A stretch of DNA of 11,395 nucleotides from BS750m-G4 sp964472195 (GTDB lineage: Bacteria > Bacteroidota > Ignavibacteria > Tepidaquicellales > Tepidaquicellaceae): the NCBI GenBank assembly GCA_964472195.1, contig CAYYJH010000089.1:1-11395 (forward strand), in the 5' to 3' direction. Shown here one piece after another: positions 1 through 7,739 of this stretch (its first letter is position 1; each line of letters starts with the position of its first letter). Made by a program: the position numbers and the translations under genes. The notes below the pieces were generated by a model. It was not told where the DNA came from. It ran no database searches and was given only the letters and a program-made list of their open reading frames with translations.

Positions 1-2939
1 AGCCTAATCCCTCATCGTATATAGGTTTATTTTATTCTGACAATGAAGGATTAACTTGGTTACCAGGTCAGTTCGATCAACCAAGTGGAGATGCAAGCAG
101 AACTACAGAAGATGCTTATGCAGGTTCACTTTTACCGGCTTTGTTAAATGGTACAATAGGTGGTTTATTCGATGGACACTTTACACTTGCCTCAGCAGGA
201 GGAGATCTCGTTTACTTATGGCTCGAATCAAGGAAAGATCCACCTTATGGTGGTGGTCTTTTCATTTCTACAGACAATGGAGAAAGCTGGCGGGCAGGGG
301 ATAATCCTGGTGGTCATACTGGGTATTGTGGACCCGGATCTATGAAGTATATTGGAGGAGACGAATTGGCATTAGTATTTAGAGATTTTAGAGAACCCCC
401 AAATGGTATGTATAAAGGTACAATTCTTAGAACAAGCAATGGTAGCGTTATCTGGAATTCATTTGGTAATTTTTCAAGAGCAGAACATTTGGACTACCTT
501 AATGGCAAATGGGCGGTATATGGTAAGAGGTCAGGAGATGCATATAACCAGGTTTATGTATCGGAAAACAACGGTGATACGTGGGAGAGGATACCCAAGG
601 ATGGTGCAAAGCTCCCATATTTTCCGAAGGTTCACAGCTTGAGGATAAGACCAGCACCGAACGATAATGAGCTGTGGGTATCGACAGGCGGACAGGGTGT
701 TTATATTTATGACCAGCTTGGTAGTAATTGCACTCAACCACCATGGATTATTACAGAGAATACTACTATAAGTACAAGCATGGATTTAGATCAGGATATA
801 ATTGTAAGGGATGGAGCTGCGTTAACGATTCAGGGTACTCCACAGAATCCGGTAAATCTTACGGCAGTATGCCAGGATAAGAGATTAACAGTAGAATCTG
901 GTTCATCTATATATATGGATAACGTCAATATTTACGGTGAGCCCGGAATTATATGGGAAGGTATAGAAACTATCGATGCAAGCAGTGTTCAGATTAAGAA
1001 TTCTACTTTTCAGAATGTAAAAAATCCAATATGGATTACAAATGATGGAGCATTAGAGATGGGCAGTGTAGTTATAGAAAACAATGAAATGATTTTGCTC
1101 AATGAATCTGAAATTATAGGCATTCATATTGATAATTCGAGCAATCCTCCGGGAGGGGAGAAAATATTTATTGTAAATAATACAATAACCAATGGAGCAT
1201 TCTCGTTGTTTTTAAACAGCAGCGCAGCAGAGTTAACTGAATATTATATTTATGGTAACACATTTAATGGAACGGTTACTCAGCAAAATATATTCTGCAG
1301 GAAGATGAAAGGTGATATTAAAGAGAATTATTTTGGCTATTACAATAATTGGAATTCATACACTTCACTTGCAATTAAACAAAGCAATCCTGATATATAT
1401 AGAAATATTTTTTATGCTTATCAAACGAATATTATATCTTCGGAATATTCTTATCCAAACCTTGCTCCTTTAAGAAATCAAGGTGACCAGTTTGAATGGA
1501 CAGGTGGGAGAAATAATATTCATACAAATTCAGTGGATGGTACAAATATATTTCCAGACGGTGGTGATGTAGATATAGATTACGGAAGAAACGATTTTGT
1601 TATTGCTAACACAACCTCAGCATATCATATGGTGGGAAGTTTAGATTACGATGGAGATTGTGATTATTATGCATACTCAAATTGCTGGTATCCAGGCGGT
1701 GTCCCACATACTTCTTTAAGTAGCTTACCAAATTGTACAACAATTACGGTTCATCAAAACGGTCCTATGATGAGTGATTGTCCGGATGATGTAATACCCA
1801 ACGGAAGTACAGTTACAGATTTAGGAAATGGTATATATGATACCGTTATAACAAGCATGGATGATTCTGGATTACCTCTACAAACAGATGAATTGCTTCA
1901 TACACAGGCAGTGTTGAGTATGGATATGTCGTATTACATTAATGCAATCTCTGCTTTCAAAAACCTGATAGATAATCATACTACGAGTGATTTCCTGAAT
2001 ACTTCCCTGTATGAACTTTACAGCTGCTATGAAAACCTGGATACACTCTCGGAACAGAGTGCGAGGGATATACTTTACGGCAGCTTGAAGGTCTATCTTG
2101 TTGCAAAAATTAACTCCAGCAATTATAATACAGAATTCGAAGATGTAGCTTACGAGATAACATTAATGTGTGATGCAAATATGCAGGATTACAACTCAGC
2201 ATTAACGGGTTATGAGTTCATTGCATTGTTTCATCCAGACCCAACAATAAGACTTCTTGCAAGCTGGGATTATTCCGTAATAGAAGCATTACTGGGAATG
2301 GGGGGAAGCCGTTCGGATAAAGAAGACCTTGTTAGTGTCGAAAAGAGATATGAAAGACTCATTAAATTAATCAACGGTGACCCTCTTTTAAAAAAGATGA
2401 AAGATAACTATGAGAGAATTTCAAGAGAAAAAAATGAAAAGCTGGAGAAGGAATACAAGAGTAAGTATAAAGACAGGTCCGATGCAGACATAAATTTAAG
2501 AATAAGGAAGCAAAGGAATGCAGAAATAGAAAACAAGGCAAGCCTGAACTTGAACAGGTTAAGCAGGTTAACAAGGGAAGAACGAAAATCCGAATTAATA
2601 AGAGACATGGTTAAAATTACTTCCTTAGTAACAGGTGAATCTACAAAAGAAGACCCGCTTATTCCAAATGTTCCGACAAAGTATGAACTTTCACAGAACT
2701 ATCCTAATCCCTTCAACCCGGAAACAAAGATAAACTATTCGATTCCAAAAGATGGGATAGTCAAGATAAAAGTGTACGACATTGTAGGAAGGGAGATTAA
2801 AACACTTGTGAATGAATACAAGGTGCCGGGTTTTTATACTGTATCGTTTAATGGTTCGATGTATGCAAGCGGTGTGTATTTCTATAAAATAGAAGTCGGT
2901 ATGTTTACGGATGTAAAGAGAATGGTGTTAGTTAAATAA
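1..2939 (+). CDS. T9SS-exported surface protein with Asp-box propeller, beta-helix-like and TPR-like regions (5' truncated)
   Basis: The frame is open from the left edge, so the true start lies outside the window; 978 residues are visible (numbered from the codon at base 3). Three Asp-box motifs (SDNEGLTW at nt 36-59, STDNGESW at 267-290, SENNGDTW at 561-584) mark blades of a BNR/sortilin-like beta-propeller. From about nt 760 to 1700 the protein is Asn/Ile-rich with short strand-turn patterns, typical of a right-handed beta-helix. Nt 1890-2310 look helical and TPR-like (a Tyr/Ala/Leu pattern around NAISAFKNLI). Nt 2320-2640 are highly charged Lys/Glu/Arg coiled coil. The C-terminus from nt 2682 is a T9SS type A sorting domain (YELSQNYPNPFNP, then SGVYFYKI and a terminal KRMVLVK). 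In the T9SS family this domain directs transport across the outer membrane and is then normally removed. Export is well supported; ligand or enzymatic role is unknown. A terminator follows the stop. Confidence 0.9.
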   Translation, partial: PNPSSYIGLFYSDNEGLTWLPGQFDQPSGDASRTTEDAYAGSLLPALLNGTIGGLFDGHFTLASAGGDLVYLWLESRKDPPYGGGLFISTDNGESWRAGDNPGGHTGYCGPGSMKYIGGDELALVFRDFREPPNGMYKGTILRTSNGSVIWNSFGNFSRAEHLDYLNGKWAVYGKRSGDAYNQVYVSENNGDTWERIPKDGAKLPYFPKVHSLRIRPAPNDNELWVSTGGQGVYIYDQLGSNCTQPPWIITENTTISTSMDLDQDIIVRDGAALTIQGTPQNPVNLTAVCQDKRLTVESGSSIYMDNVNIYGEPGIIWEGIETIDASSVQIKNSTFQNVKNPIWITNDGALEMGSVVIENNEMILLNESEIIGIHIDNSSNPPGGEKIFIVNNTITNGAFSLFLNSSAAELTEYYIYGNTFNGTVTQQNIFCRKMKGDIKENYFGYYNNWNSYTSLAIKQSNPDIYRNIFYAYQTNIISSEYSYPNLAPLRNQGDQFEWTGGRNNIHTNSVDGTNIFPDGGDVDIDYGRNDFVIANTTSAYHMVGSLDYDGDCDYYAYSNCWYPGGVPHTSLSSLPNCTTITVHQNGPMMSDCPDDVIPNGSTVTDLGNGIYDTVITSMDDSGLPLQTDELLHTQAVLSMDMSYYINAISAFKNLIDNHTTSDFLNTSLYELYSCYENLDTLSEQSARDILYGSLKVYLVAKINSSNYNTEFEDVAYEITLMCDANMQDYNSALTGYEFIALFHPDPTIRLLASWDYSVIEALLGMGGSRSDKEDLVSVEKRYERLIKLINGDPLLKKMKDNYERISREKNEKLEKEYKSKYKDRSDADINLRIRKQRNAEIENKASLNLNRLSRLTREERKSELIRDMVKITSLVTGESTKEDPLIPNVPTKYELSQNYPNPFNPETKINYSIPKDGIVKIKVYDIVGREIKTLVNEYKVPGFYTVSFNGSMYASGVYFYKIEVGMFTDVKRMVLVK

Positions 2940-2965
2940 ATCCTGAGTTTGAATGTGTATACATT

Positions 2966-2999
2966 AAATCCGGTTCCTTTAGGGAGCTGGCTTTATTTT
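2966..2999 (+). terminator. Rho-independent terminator after the large T9SS gene
   Basis: A 12-position stem (2966-2977 with 2983-2994; one mismatch and two G-T pairs) closes a 5-base loop and runs into a T-rich tail (TTTATTTT). It lies 27 bases after the stop codon of the upstream gene. This is read from the sequence; folding energy was not computed. Confidence 0.75.
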
Positions 3000-3065
3000 C
3001 TGAAGTTATATATTATTCAATTGCTTAAAATGACCTTCACCGAAATAAAATCCCTTCTGCAAAAA

Positions 3066-3085
3066 AGCCCTAACGATGCGGGGCT
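3066..3085 (-). terminator. Possible minus-strand terminator in the 2940-3230 spacer
   Basis: AGCCC (3066-3070) pairs with GGGCT (3081-3085) across a 10-base loop. The run of six A at 3061-3066 becomes a U-tract only when read on the minus strand, so the hairpin faces left. No annotated minus-strand gene needs it. The stem is short, so this may be chance. I see nothing gene-like in the rest of this 291-bp spacer. Confidence 0.3.
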
Positions 3086-3230
3086 GTGGTTTCATTAATG
3101 TCTTGTCAAATTAGTCAAACCTTTCACAACAATATATTTAGCCCGATATTGAATGAGTTTATATTCATTTGTTGTTGAAAGAAAAAATCTATTTGAGTAT
3201 TATTAACACTTTACAATCTAAAGACTGAGT

Positions 3231-3710
3231 ATGAAAGATGATTTGCCGCTAATCCTTAATGAGTTTATACGACTTGAATTAAAAGTTGCTGAAATATATA
3301 ATTTCTTTCATGAAACATTTCCGGAAGATAAAGATTTTTGGTGGAAGCTTTGTCAGGAAGAAAGGAACCATGCCTCTTTAATAAAGTCGGCAAAAGACGT
3401 GTTCGTTCCGTTAGGTAAATATCCTTCGGTGTTTCTAACTATCTCATTAAATGATTTACAGGAATCGAACAAAGAATTATATAATATTCTTGACAAATAC
3501 AAGAGAACTCCTATTTCGAGAGAAGATACTTTTATTATTGCACTTAAACTTGAGAATACTGCTGCAGAAAAACATTACCAGAGATTTATGGAAAAGAAAA
3601 CTTCATCAAAGCTAGATGCGCTTTTTCAAGAACTGAATTACGATGAAATAGATCATGCTAAAAGGATTAGTTCGTATATTAAGAAACACGAAATCGGTAT
3701 AACTAAATAA
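3231..3710 (+). CDS. Ferritin-like/rubrerythrin-family di-iron protein
   Basis: This is a small, probably cytoplasmic protein of 159 residues without a signal peptide. It is predicted to be all-helical and shows the two-half pattern of ferritin-like four-helix bundles. The first half has E16/E21 and E43-E44-R-N-H47; the second has E108/E113 and D138-E139-I-D-H142. The paired ExxH motifs are the usual carboxylate/histidine ligands of a di-iron site in rubrerythrin-like proteins. There is no C-terminal rubredoxin Cys4 domain, so it is the short form. Family members commonly act in peroxide detoxification, iron handling or oxygen chemistry; which applies here cannot be told. The start is the first ATG of the frame and has no obvious Shine-Dalgarno. 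The next gene begins 45 bases downstream on the same strand, suggesting co-transcription. Confidence 0.8.
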   Translation: MKDDLPLILNEFIRLELKVAEIYNFFHETFPEDKDFWWKLCQEERNHASLIKSAKDVFVPLGKYPSVFLTISLNDLQESNKELYNILDKYKRTPISREDTFIIALKLENTAAEKHYQRFMEKKTSSKLDALFQELNYDEIDHAKRISSYIKKHEIGITK

Positions 3711-3755
3711 TAAATTTTCTATATTTAATCATTACACTTTTCTAAGAAATTAAAT

Positions 3756-5288
3756 ATGAGCTTAAAAGAAAAATTCTTAAAAGAAATCGAAGAAGGTTAC
3801 ACGTATAAAGGTGACAGTCTTTTAATGGGAACAGCGATGCTCGATAAAACTGCTGTGCCCAATATGCAGATAAAGATTCCTTTGAAAACTATTAACAGGC
3901 ATGGCTTGATTGCCGGAGCAACGGGCACGGGCAAGACCAAAACGCTTCAAAACATAGTTGAAAGATTATCCGAAAACGGAATTAGCGTCTTGTTGATGGA
4001 TGTAAAAGGTGATTTAAGCGGATTGTCTAAACCGGGTAACGATCATCCTAAGATACAGGAGCGTCATGCTTTAATAGGTATTCCATGGAAAGCAAGAAAA
4101 TATCCCGTCGAACTGCTCTCGTTATCCGGTGAGAAAGGCGCAAGGTTAAGAGCGACTATATCTGAGTTCGGTCCGGTCTTGCTCTCTAAGATACTCGATT
4201 TGAATGAAAACCAGGCTGGTGTTGTTGCACTTGTTTTTAAATACTGTGATGACAATAAGCTTCCTTTGCTCGATATAAAAGATTTTAGAAAAGCACTCCA
4301 TTATCTTAGTAATGAAGGTAAAGATAAAATCATGGAGAAATACGGGAGAATAAGCACATCCACAGCAGGTGTCATATTAAGGAAACTAATTGAAATCGAA
4401 GAGCAGGGAGCAGATCTTTTTTTCGGAGAATTGTCTTTCGATGTTGACGACCTGACAAGAATAGATGAGAATGGAAACGGTTATGTTAATATTATACGGT
4501 TAACAGACATACAGGATAAACCAAAGCTCTTTTCCACTTTTATGCTGTGCCTTCTTGCGGAAATTTATGAAAAGTTTCCTGAAGTTGGAGACCAGGATAC
4601 GCCGGAGTTCGTTATTTTTATTGATGAAGCTCATTTGATATTTGATGAAGCATCGAAACCTCTGCTTAACCAGATAGAAAGCATAATCAAGCTCATTCGT
4701 TCAAAAGGGATTGGAGTCTTTTTTTGTACACAATCACCTTCCGATATTCCAGATACTGTACTGGCACAATTAGGATTAAAGGTTCAGCATGCATTAAGAG
4801 CATTTACAGCAAAGGACAGGAAGGATATTAAATCAGCGTCGGAAAACTTTCCAGTAACTGAATTTTACAGGACAGATAAAATTATCACAGAGATGGGGAT
4901 AGGGGAGGCGCTTATAACTGCTCTTAATGAGAAAGGAATACCTACACCACTTGTGCATACACTGCTAACGGCACCGAGTTCACGAATGGATATTTTAGCA
5001 CCATCAGAAATTGACGAGTTAGTTTCGAAATCTAAGTTAATCAATAAATATAACGAAACGATTGACAGGGAAAGTGCTTATGAGATGTTAACGAAAAAAA
5101 TAGAAGCTGCTGCTATTGAGGAAAGCAAAAAAGAAGAAGAAAAAAAAGTATCATCTAAAAGAAGAGAAAAATCTACCTTAGAAAAAGTCTCGAGTAACCC
5201 GCTGGTTAAGACAATATTCAGGGAAGTAACAAGGGGATTATTCGGAGTACTCGGATTATCGGGAAGAAGAAAACGAAGGAGGAGGTAG
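3756..5288 (+). CDS. HerA-like/DUF853 (YjgR-type) P-loop ATPase
   Basis: The 510-residue protein matches the usual length of the DUF853 family (E. coli YjgR type), which belongs to the HerA/FtsK-like ATPases. A Walker A motif GATGTGKT is at residues 54-61 and a Walker B FVIFIDEAH at 285-293. A sensor-like CTQSPSDIP follows at 324-332. The stretch MDVKGDLSGL after Walker A is characteristic of the family. Residues about 450-475 are Lys/Glu-rich and probably a coiled coil or linker. The C-terminus has a hydrophobic segment (about 484-502) and ends in an Arg-rich tail (RRKRRRR). HerA relatives form hexameric ring motors that act on DNA; the job of DUF853 proteins is not established, so a DNA-linked motor role is inference. 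It is probably co-transcribed with the ferritin-like gene 45 bases upstream. Confidence 0.88.
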   Translation: MSLKEKFLKEIEEGYTYKGDSLLMGTAMLDKTAVPNMQIKIPLKTINRHGLIAGATGTGKTKTLQNIVERLSENGISVLLMDVKGDLSGLSKPGNDHPKIQERHALIGIPWKARKYPVELLSLSGEKGARLRATISEFGPVLLSKILDLNENQAGVVALVFKYCDDNKLPLLDIKDFRKALHYLSNEGKDKIMEKYGRISTSTAGVILRKLIEIEEQGADLFFGELSFDVDDLTRIDENGNGYVNIIRLTDIQDKPKLFSTFMLCLLAEIYEKFPEVGDQDTPEFVIFIDEAHLIFDEASKPLLNQIESIIKLIRSKGIGVFFCTQSPSDIPDTVLAQLGLKVQHALRAFTAKDRKDIKSASENFPVTEFYRTDKIITEMGIGEALITALNEKGIPTPLVHTLLTAPSSRMDILAPSEIDELVSKSKLINKYNETIDRESAYEMLTKKIEAAAIEESKKEEEKKVSSKRREKSTLEKVSSNPLVKTIFREVTRGLFGVLGLSGRRKRRRR

Positions 5289-5365
5289 GAGGCACAATAG
5301 TAAAATATTTATTGAACAATTATCTCTTTCTTAGCTTAAGATTTAATATTGTAAAATTTCAACAG

Positions 5366-5398
5366 AAAAGCCTTCACCGATTCGATGAAGGCTTTTTT
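5366..5398 (+). terminator. Terminator between convergent genes, probably bidirectional
   Basis: AAAAGCCTTCA (5366-5376) pairs perfectly with 5386-5396 around a 9-base loop, and T6 follows on the plus strand (5393-5398). The leading AAAA gives a short U-tract on the minus strand. It sits between the stop codons of the convergent ATPase (5288, +) and propeller (5437, -) genes, so it can serve both. Confidence 0.85.
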
Positions 5399-5436
5399 AT
5401 TTATAAAGTTTGTATATTGTAATTTCTAAATTGTAA

Positions 5437-7443
5437 CTATTTTAGCAGTATCATTTTCTTAACATCAGAAAAATCTCCCGCTTTTAACCTGTAATAATAA
5501 ACACCCGTAGAGAGGTTTGCTGCATTAAATATTACGAACTGTTTACCGGGAGCTTGTTTCCCAAGTTTCATTTCTGATACTGATTTACCCAGTATATCAT
5601 ACACAGTTAAGCTGACTTCGGATTCTTTCATTAAATTATAATCGATTCGTGTCGTTGGATTGAATGGATTAGGAAAATTCTGAAAGAGTTCGTATTTGTT
5701 AGCAATTTCTGTAGAATTGGGAATACCGATGACAGTTGGCTGAGCATACAATGTTACAAATCTCTGGTGAATGGGTGTTTCGTTTGGACCTTTGGCAGTT
5801 AATACTGCATTGTATGTGCCGGGTGTTACGTTATTAGCTGTTATTTTTGCAGTTCTGGAACCCGGGAATGAATTTAAAGTACTGCCCGAGGGATATGTAA
5901 CTCCAAAGTTTCCTGAAGGAGGAGTGGGAGTAAATTGAGTTAAAAAGGTAACAGTGTTATTCCATAACTTGACACCGGGTACATTAAAGTTAACGATTAT
6001 AGAACCATTCGTAGAATTTATGCTATCACTGGAAGGATTGACAGTGAATGCAAAATCCGGGAAATAAGCTGTGTAGCTTCCAAAATTATTATCCCTGAAG
6101 TCTGCCCAGGTTAACATTGATGTATACTGGTTAGAAGTTATTCCGTTATAATCACCCTGATATCTTGGAGTACCGCCTCCGCCGCACGCAGGACAATCGA
6201 TAGCCATCTTTCTGTTCGAAATAGATTTGTTTGTAGCGAATGAAGTTCCACCGTTATCCGAGTAAGAAGCATAAATCTGTGCACTATCACTTGTTGGTGT
6301 ATCTCTTGTATCCATCCACTGAACGTACAGTCTTCCTGTTTGTTTATCACACCAGATTGCCGGATGCCACTGGTTATTATTTTGAGTGCTGGCATCGTCA
6401 TTAACTTTTACAGCTCCCGACCATGTTGCTCCCTGGTCGTTAGAATATCTGCAATAAATATCAGGTTTGTTTCCATCACCAGGAGGATCGTTAGTTGCAT
6501 AAACGCAATACAATCTGCCACGGTAAGTTCCGTAACTGTTGTCAGCTGCGATAAACGGGTATGGTCTTGTTCTCATATTATTAACTGCATTCCTGTTGTT
6601 AACATTCGACCCTACATATCCAGCCCAGTTCTGTGAGGATTTTAACGTAAAAGAAATTCCTCCGTTTAGAGAAACCTGGAAGATATATGTAGATGCGAAT
6701 GTGCTACCTGAGTTTATGACAACATAAACTGCACCGCCAGATGTACTGCCATTAGGACCTACGCAGGGCATTGAACCGGGCAATGGACTAAATGTAAATG
6801 ATGCTGTGTTTGTAAAACTTACACCCCGGTTTGTACTCCTTATGAAATTAACACCACTGAATGAAGTATTAGTCATTGTTCCGTAAACATAATTTGTGTA
6901 CGGTCCGGCTGTCTGATCGGCAGCTAACCAATTTTTGTCTCCGCCTGTGTTTCCATTAACAGCTGGAAACCATGAAAGACTGTTATTATCCGAACGAACA
7001 ATTTTAGTCCCTAAAATGTTTGGTGAGCCATACATGTTTTCATAATATAGTCTTCCTAAACTATCATAAGCCGTTACGGGATCACCCCTCATTGTTGCAC
7101 CAAAATTAGGATTATTTGTTGTCCACACATGCCCGCTGGCAGAGTAATGTGTACCATTAATATTAAACGCTGTAAAAAAAGCAAGCGGGTTGGTGGGATT
7201 GGTAGAGATATGACCTTCAGCGAAATCTACACCCATGTCGAAGTTATCATAACCGTCAACTGTCACAACAGTTGGTAAAGGTGATATTGTGGGTGTGGTT
7301 TGATCAATAACTTCATAAGGAACTTGATCTACCAATGGATTATCATAATCACTTAAGATGTTTGAACTGAATATTAAAAATAAAAAAGTAATAATAACAA
7401 AAAATGGAATACCGATTTTCATAAAAAGTGTTCTTATTTCCAT
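5437..7443 (-). CDS. T9SS-exported Asp-box (BNR/sialidase-like) beta-propeller protein
   Basis: This is a complete 668-residue exported protein. An N-terminal hydrophobic signal covers residues about 9-28. Asp-box motifs recur at 151-158 (SDNNSLSW, degenerate), 203-210 (STNRGVSF), 258-265 (SLNGGISF), 334-341 (SNDQGATW) and 395-402 (SDNGGTSF), indicating a sialidase-fold propeller. The later blades carry the Trp/Asp/Arg pattern WADFRDNN (446-453). An Ig-like beta domain (about 465-570) follows. A T9SS type A sorting domain closes the protein (YELFQNFPNPFNP at 584-596, TGVYYY, terminal KKMILLK). No FRIP-type sialidase arginine motif is visible, so sialidase activity should not be assumed. Six cysteines include a CPAC pair at 417-420. 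M1 is preferred over M8 because a strong Shine-Dalgarno sits 7 bases before it. Location is the outer surface or medium; substrate is unknown. Confidence 0.92.
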   Translation of the reverse strand: MEIRTLFMKIGIPFFVIITFLFLIFSSNILSDYDNPLVDQVPYEVIDQTTPTISPLPTVVTVDGYDNFDMGVDFAEGHISTNPTNPLAFFTAFNINGTHYSASGHVWTTNNPNFGATMRGDPVTAYDSLGRLYYENMYGSPNILGTKIVRSDNNSLSWFPAVNGNTGGDKNWLAADQTAGPYTNYVYGTMTNTSFSGVNFIRSTNRGVSFTNTASFTFSPLPGSMPCVGPNGSTSGGAVYVVINSGSTFASTYIFQVSLNGGISFTLKSSQNWAGYVGSNVNNRNAVNNMRTRPYPFIAADNSYGTYRGRLYCVYATNDPPGDGNKPDIYCRYSNDQGATWSGAVKVNDDASTQNNNQWHPAIWCDKQTGRLYVQWMDTRDTPTSDSAQIYASYSDNGGTSFATNKSISNRKMAIDCPACGGGGTPRYQGDYNGITSNQYTSMLTWADFRDNNFGSYTAYFPDFAFTVNPSSDSINSTNGSIIVNFNVPGVKLWNNTVTFLTQFTPTPPSGNFGVTYPSGSTLNSFPGSRTAKITANNVTPGTYNAVLTAKGPNETPIHQRFVTLYAQPTVIGIPNSTEIANKYELFQNFPNPFNPTTRIDYNLMKESEVSLTVYDILGKSVSEMKLGKQAPGKQFVIFNAANLSTGVYYYRLKAGDFSDVKKMILLK

Positions 7444-7450
7444 AATGAAT

Positions 7451-7457
7451 CTCCTTT
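7451..7457 (-). promoter_or_regulatory. Shine-Dalgarno that fixes the start of the 5437-7443 gene
   Basis: Read on the minus strand this is AAAGGAG, followed by a 7-base spacer and the ATG at 7443. It supports the first methionine rather than the in-frame methionine seven codons later. It is the clearest ribosome binding site in the window. Confidence 0.85.
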
Positions 7458-7707
7458 TAATTTTATATTAATTTATTTTAATATTTTTATCATTGAAATG
7501 CAATTATTTATTTTTATTTTAAAAAAAAAAATTATTTAAAATATAGGAGTCGCTAATAGATTTGTAATTACCTCTATTTAGTAAAATCTTTACATTCTAA
7601 CTGAATTCTAAAAAATTATTTTTAATTTCATCTGTACACATTTGAAATTAATAAAATTTTTTTTATTAAAGCTATCTTGTATTCTATACATTAAGTAAAA
7701 TTTTTCA

Positions 7708-7715
7708 TATATTTG
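7708..7715 (+). promoter_or_regulatory. Possible Bacteroidota-type -7 element upstream of the 7740 gene
   Basis: TATATTTG fits the TAnnTTTG consensus of Bacteroidota sigma factors exactly and ends 24 bases before the ATG, which would give a short leader. No TTTG -33 element lies at the usual distance; the nearest TTG (7677-7679) is too far upstream. In such AT-rich DNA a chance match is possible. Confidence 0.4.
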
Positions 7716-7739
7716 TTATTAAATAAATATTGATACAAA

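Larger units (their letters stand above)
7444..7739. other. Divergent, extremely AT-rich intergenic region
   Basis: This 296-bp spacer separates divergently transcribed genes and should hold both promoters. It contains an 11-base A run (7521-7531) and a perfect AT-only inverted repeat with 9-base arms (7648-7656 and 7661-7669) around TTTT. A TAnnTTTG element lies near the right-hand gene. I found no CAAAnnTA equivalent for the leftward gene. No ORF or RNA gene is recognised. Confidence 0.6.

Noticed and set aside
2371..2608. Minus-strand open frames rich in Leu/Ser/Phe
   Set aside because: They mirror the Lys/Glu-rich coiled-coil codons of the plus-strand gene.
141..2939. TTG at 141 as the start of the large T9SS protein
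   Set aside because: The frame is open to the left edge and encodes another perfect Asp-box at 36-59, so coding clearly starts upstream.
3168..3195. TTTG...TCTATTTG as a promoter for the ferritin-like gene
   Set aside because: The -7 half has one mismatch and the 16-base spacing is shorter than usual, so it was not listed as a feature.
6138..6727. Several overlapping open frames on both strands inside the propeller gene
   Set aside because: They lie within a well-supported 668-residue gene, have no family features and have no start signals.
5437..7443. Calling the propeller protein a sialidase
   Set aside because: Asp-boxes occur in many non-sialidase propellers, and no FRIP-like catalytic arginine motif is visible.
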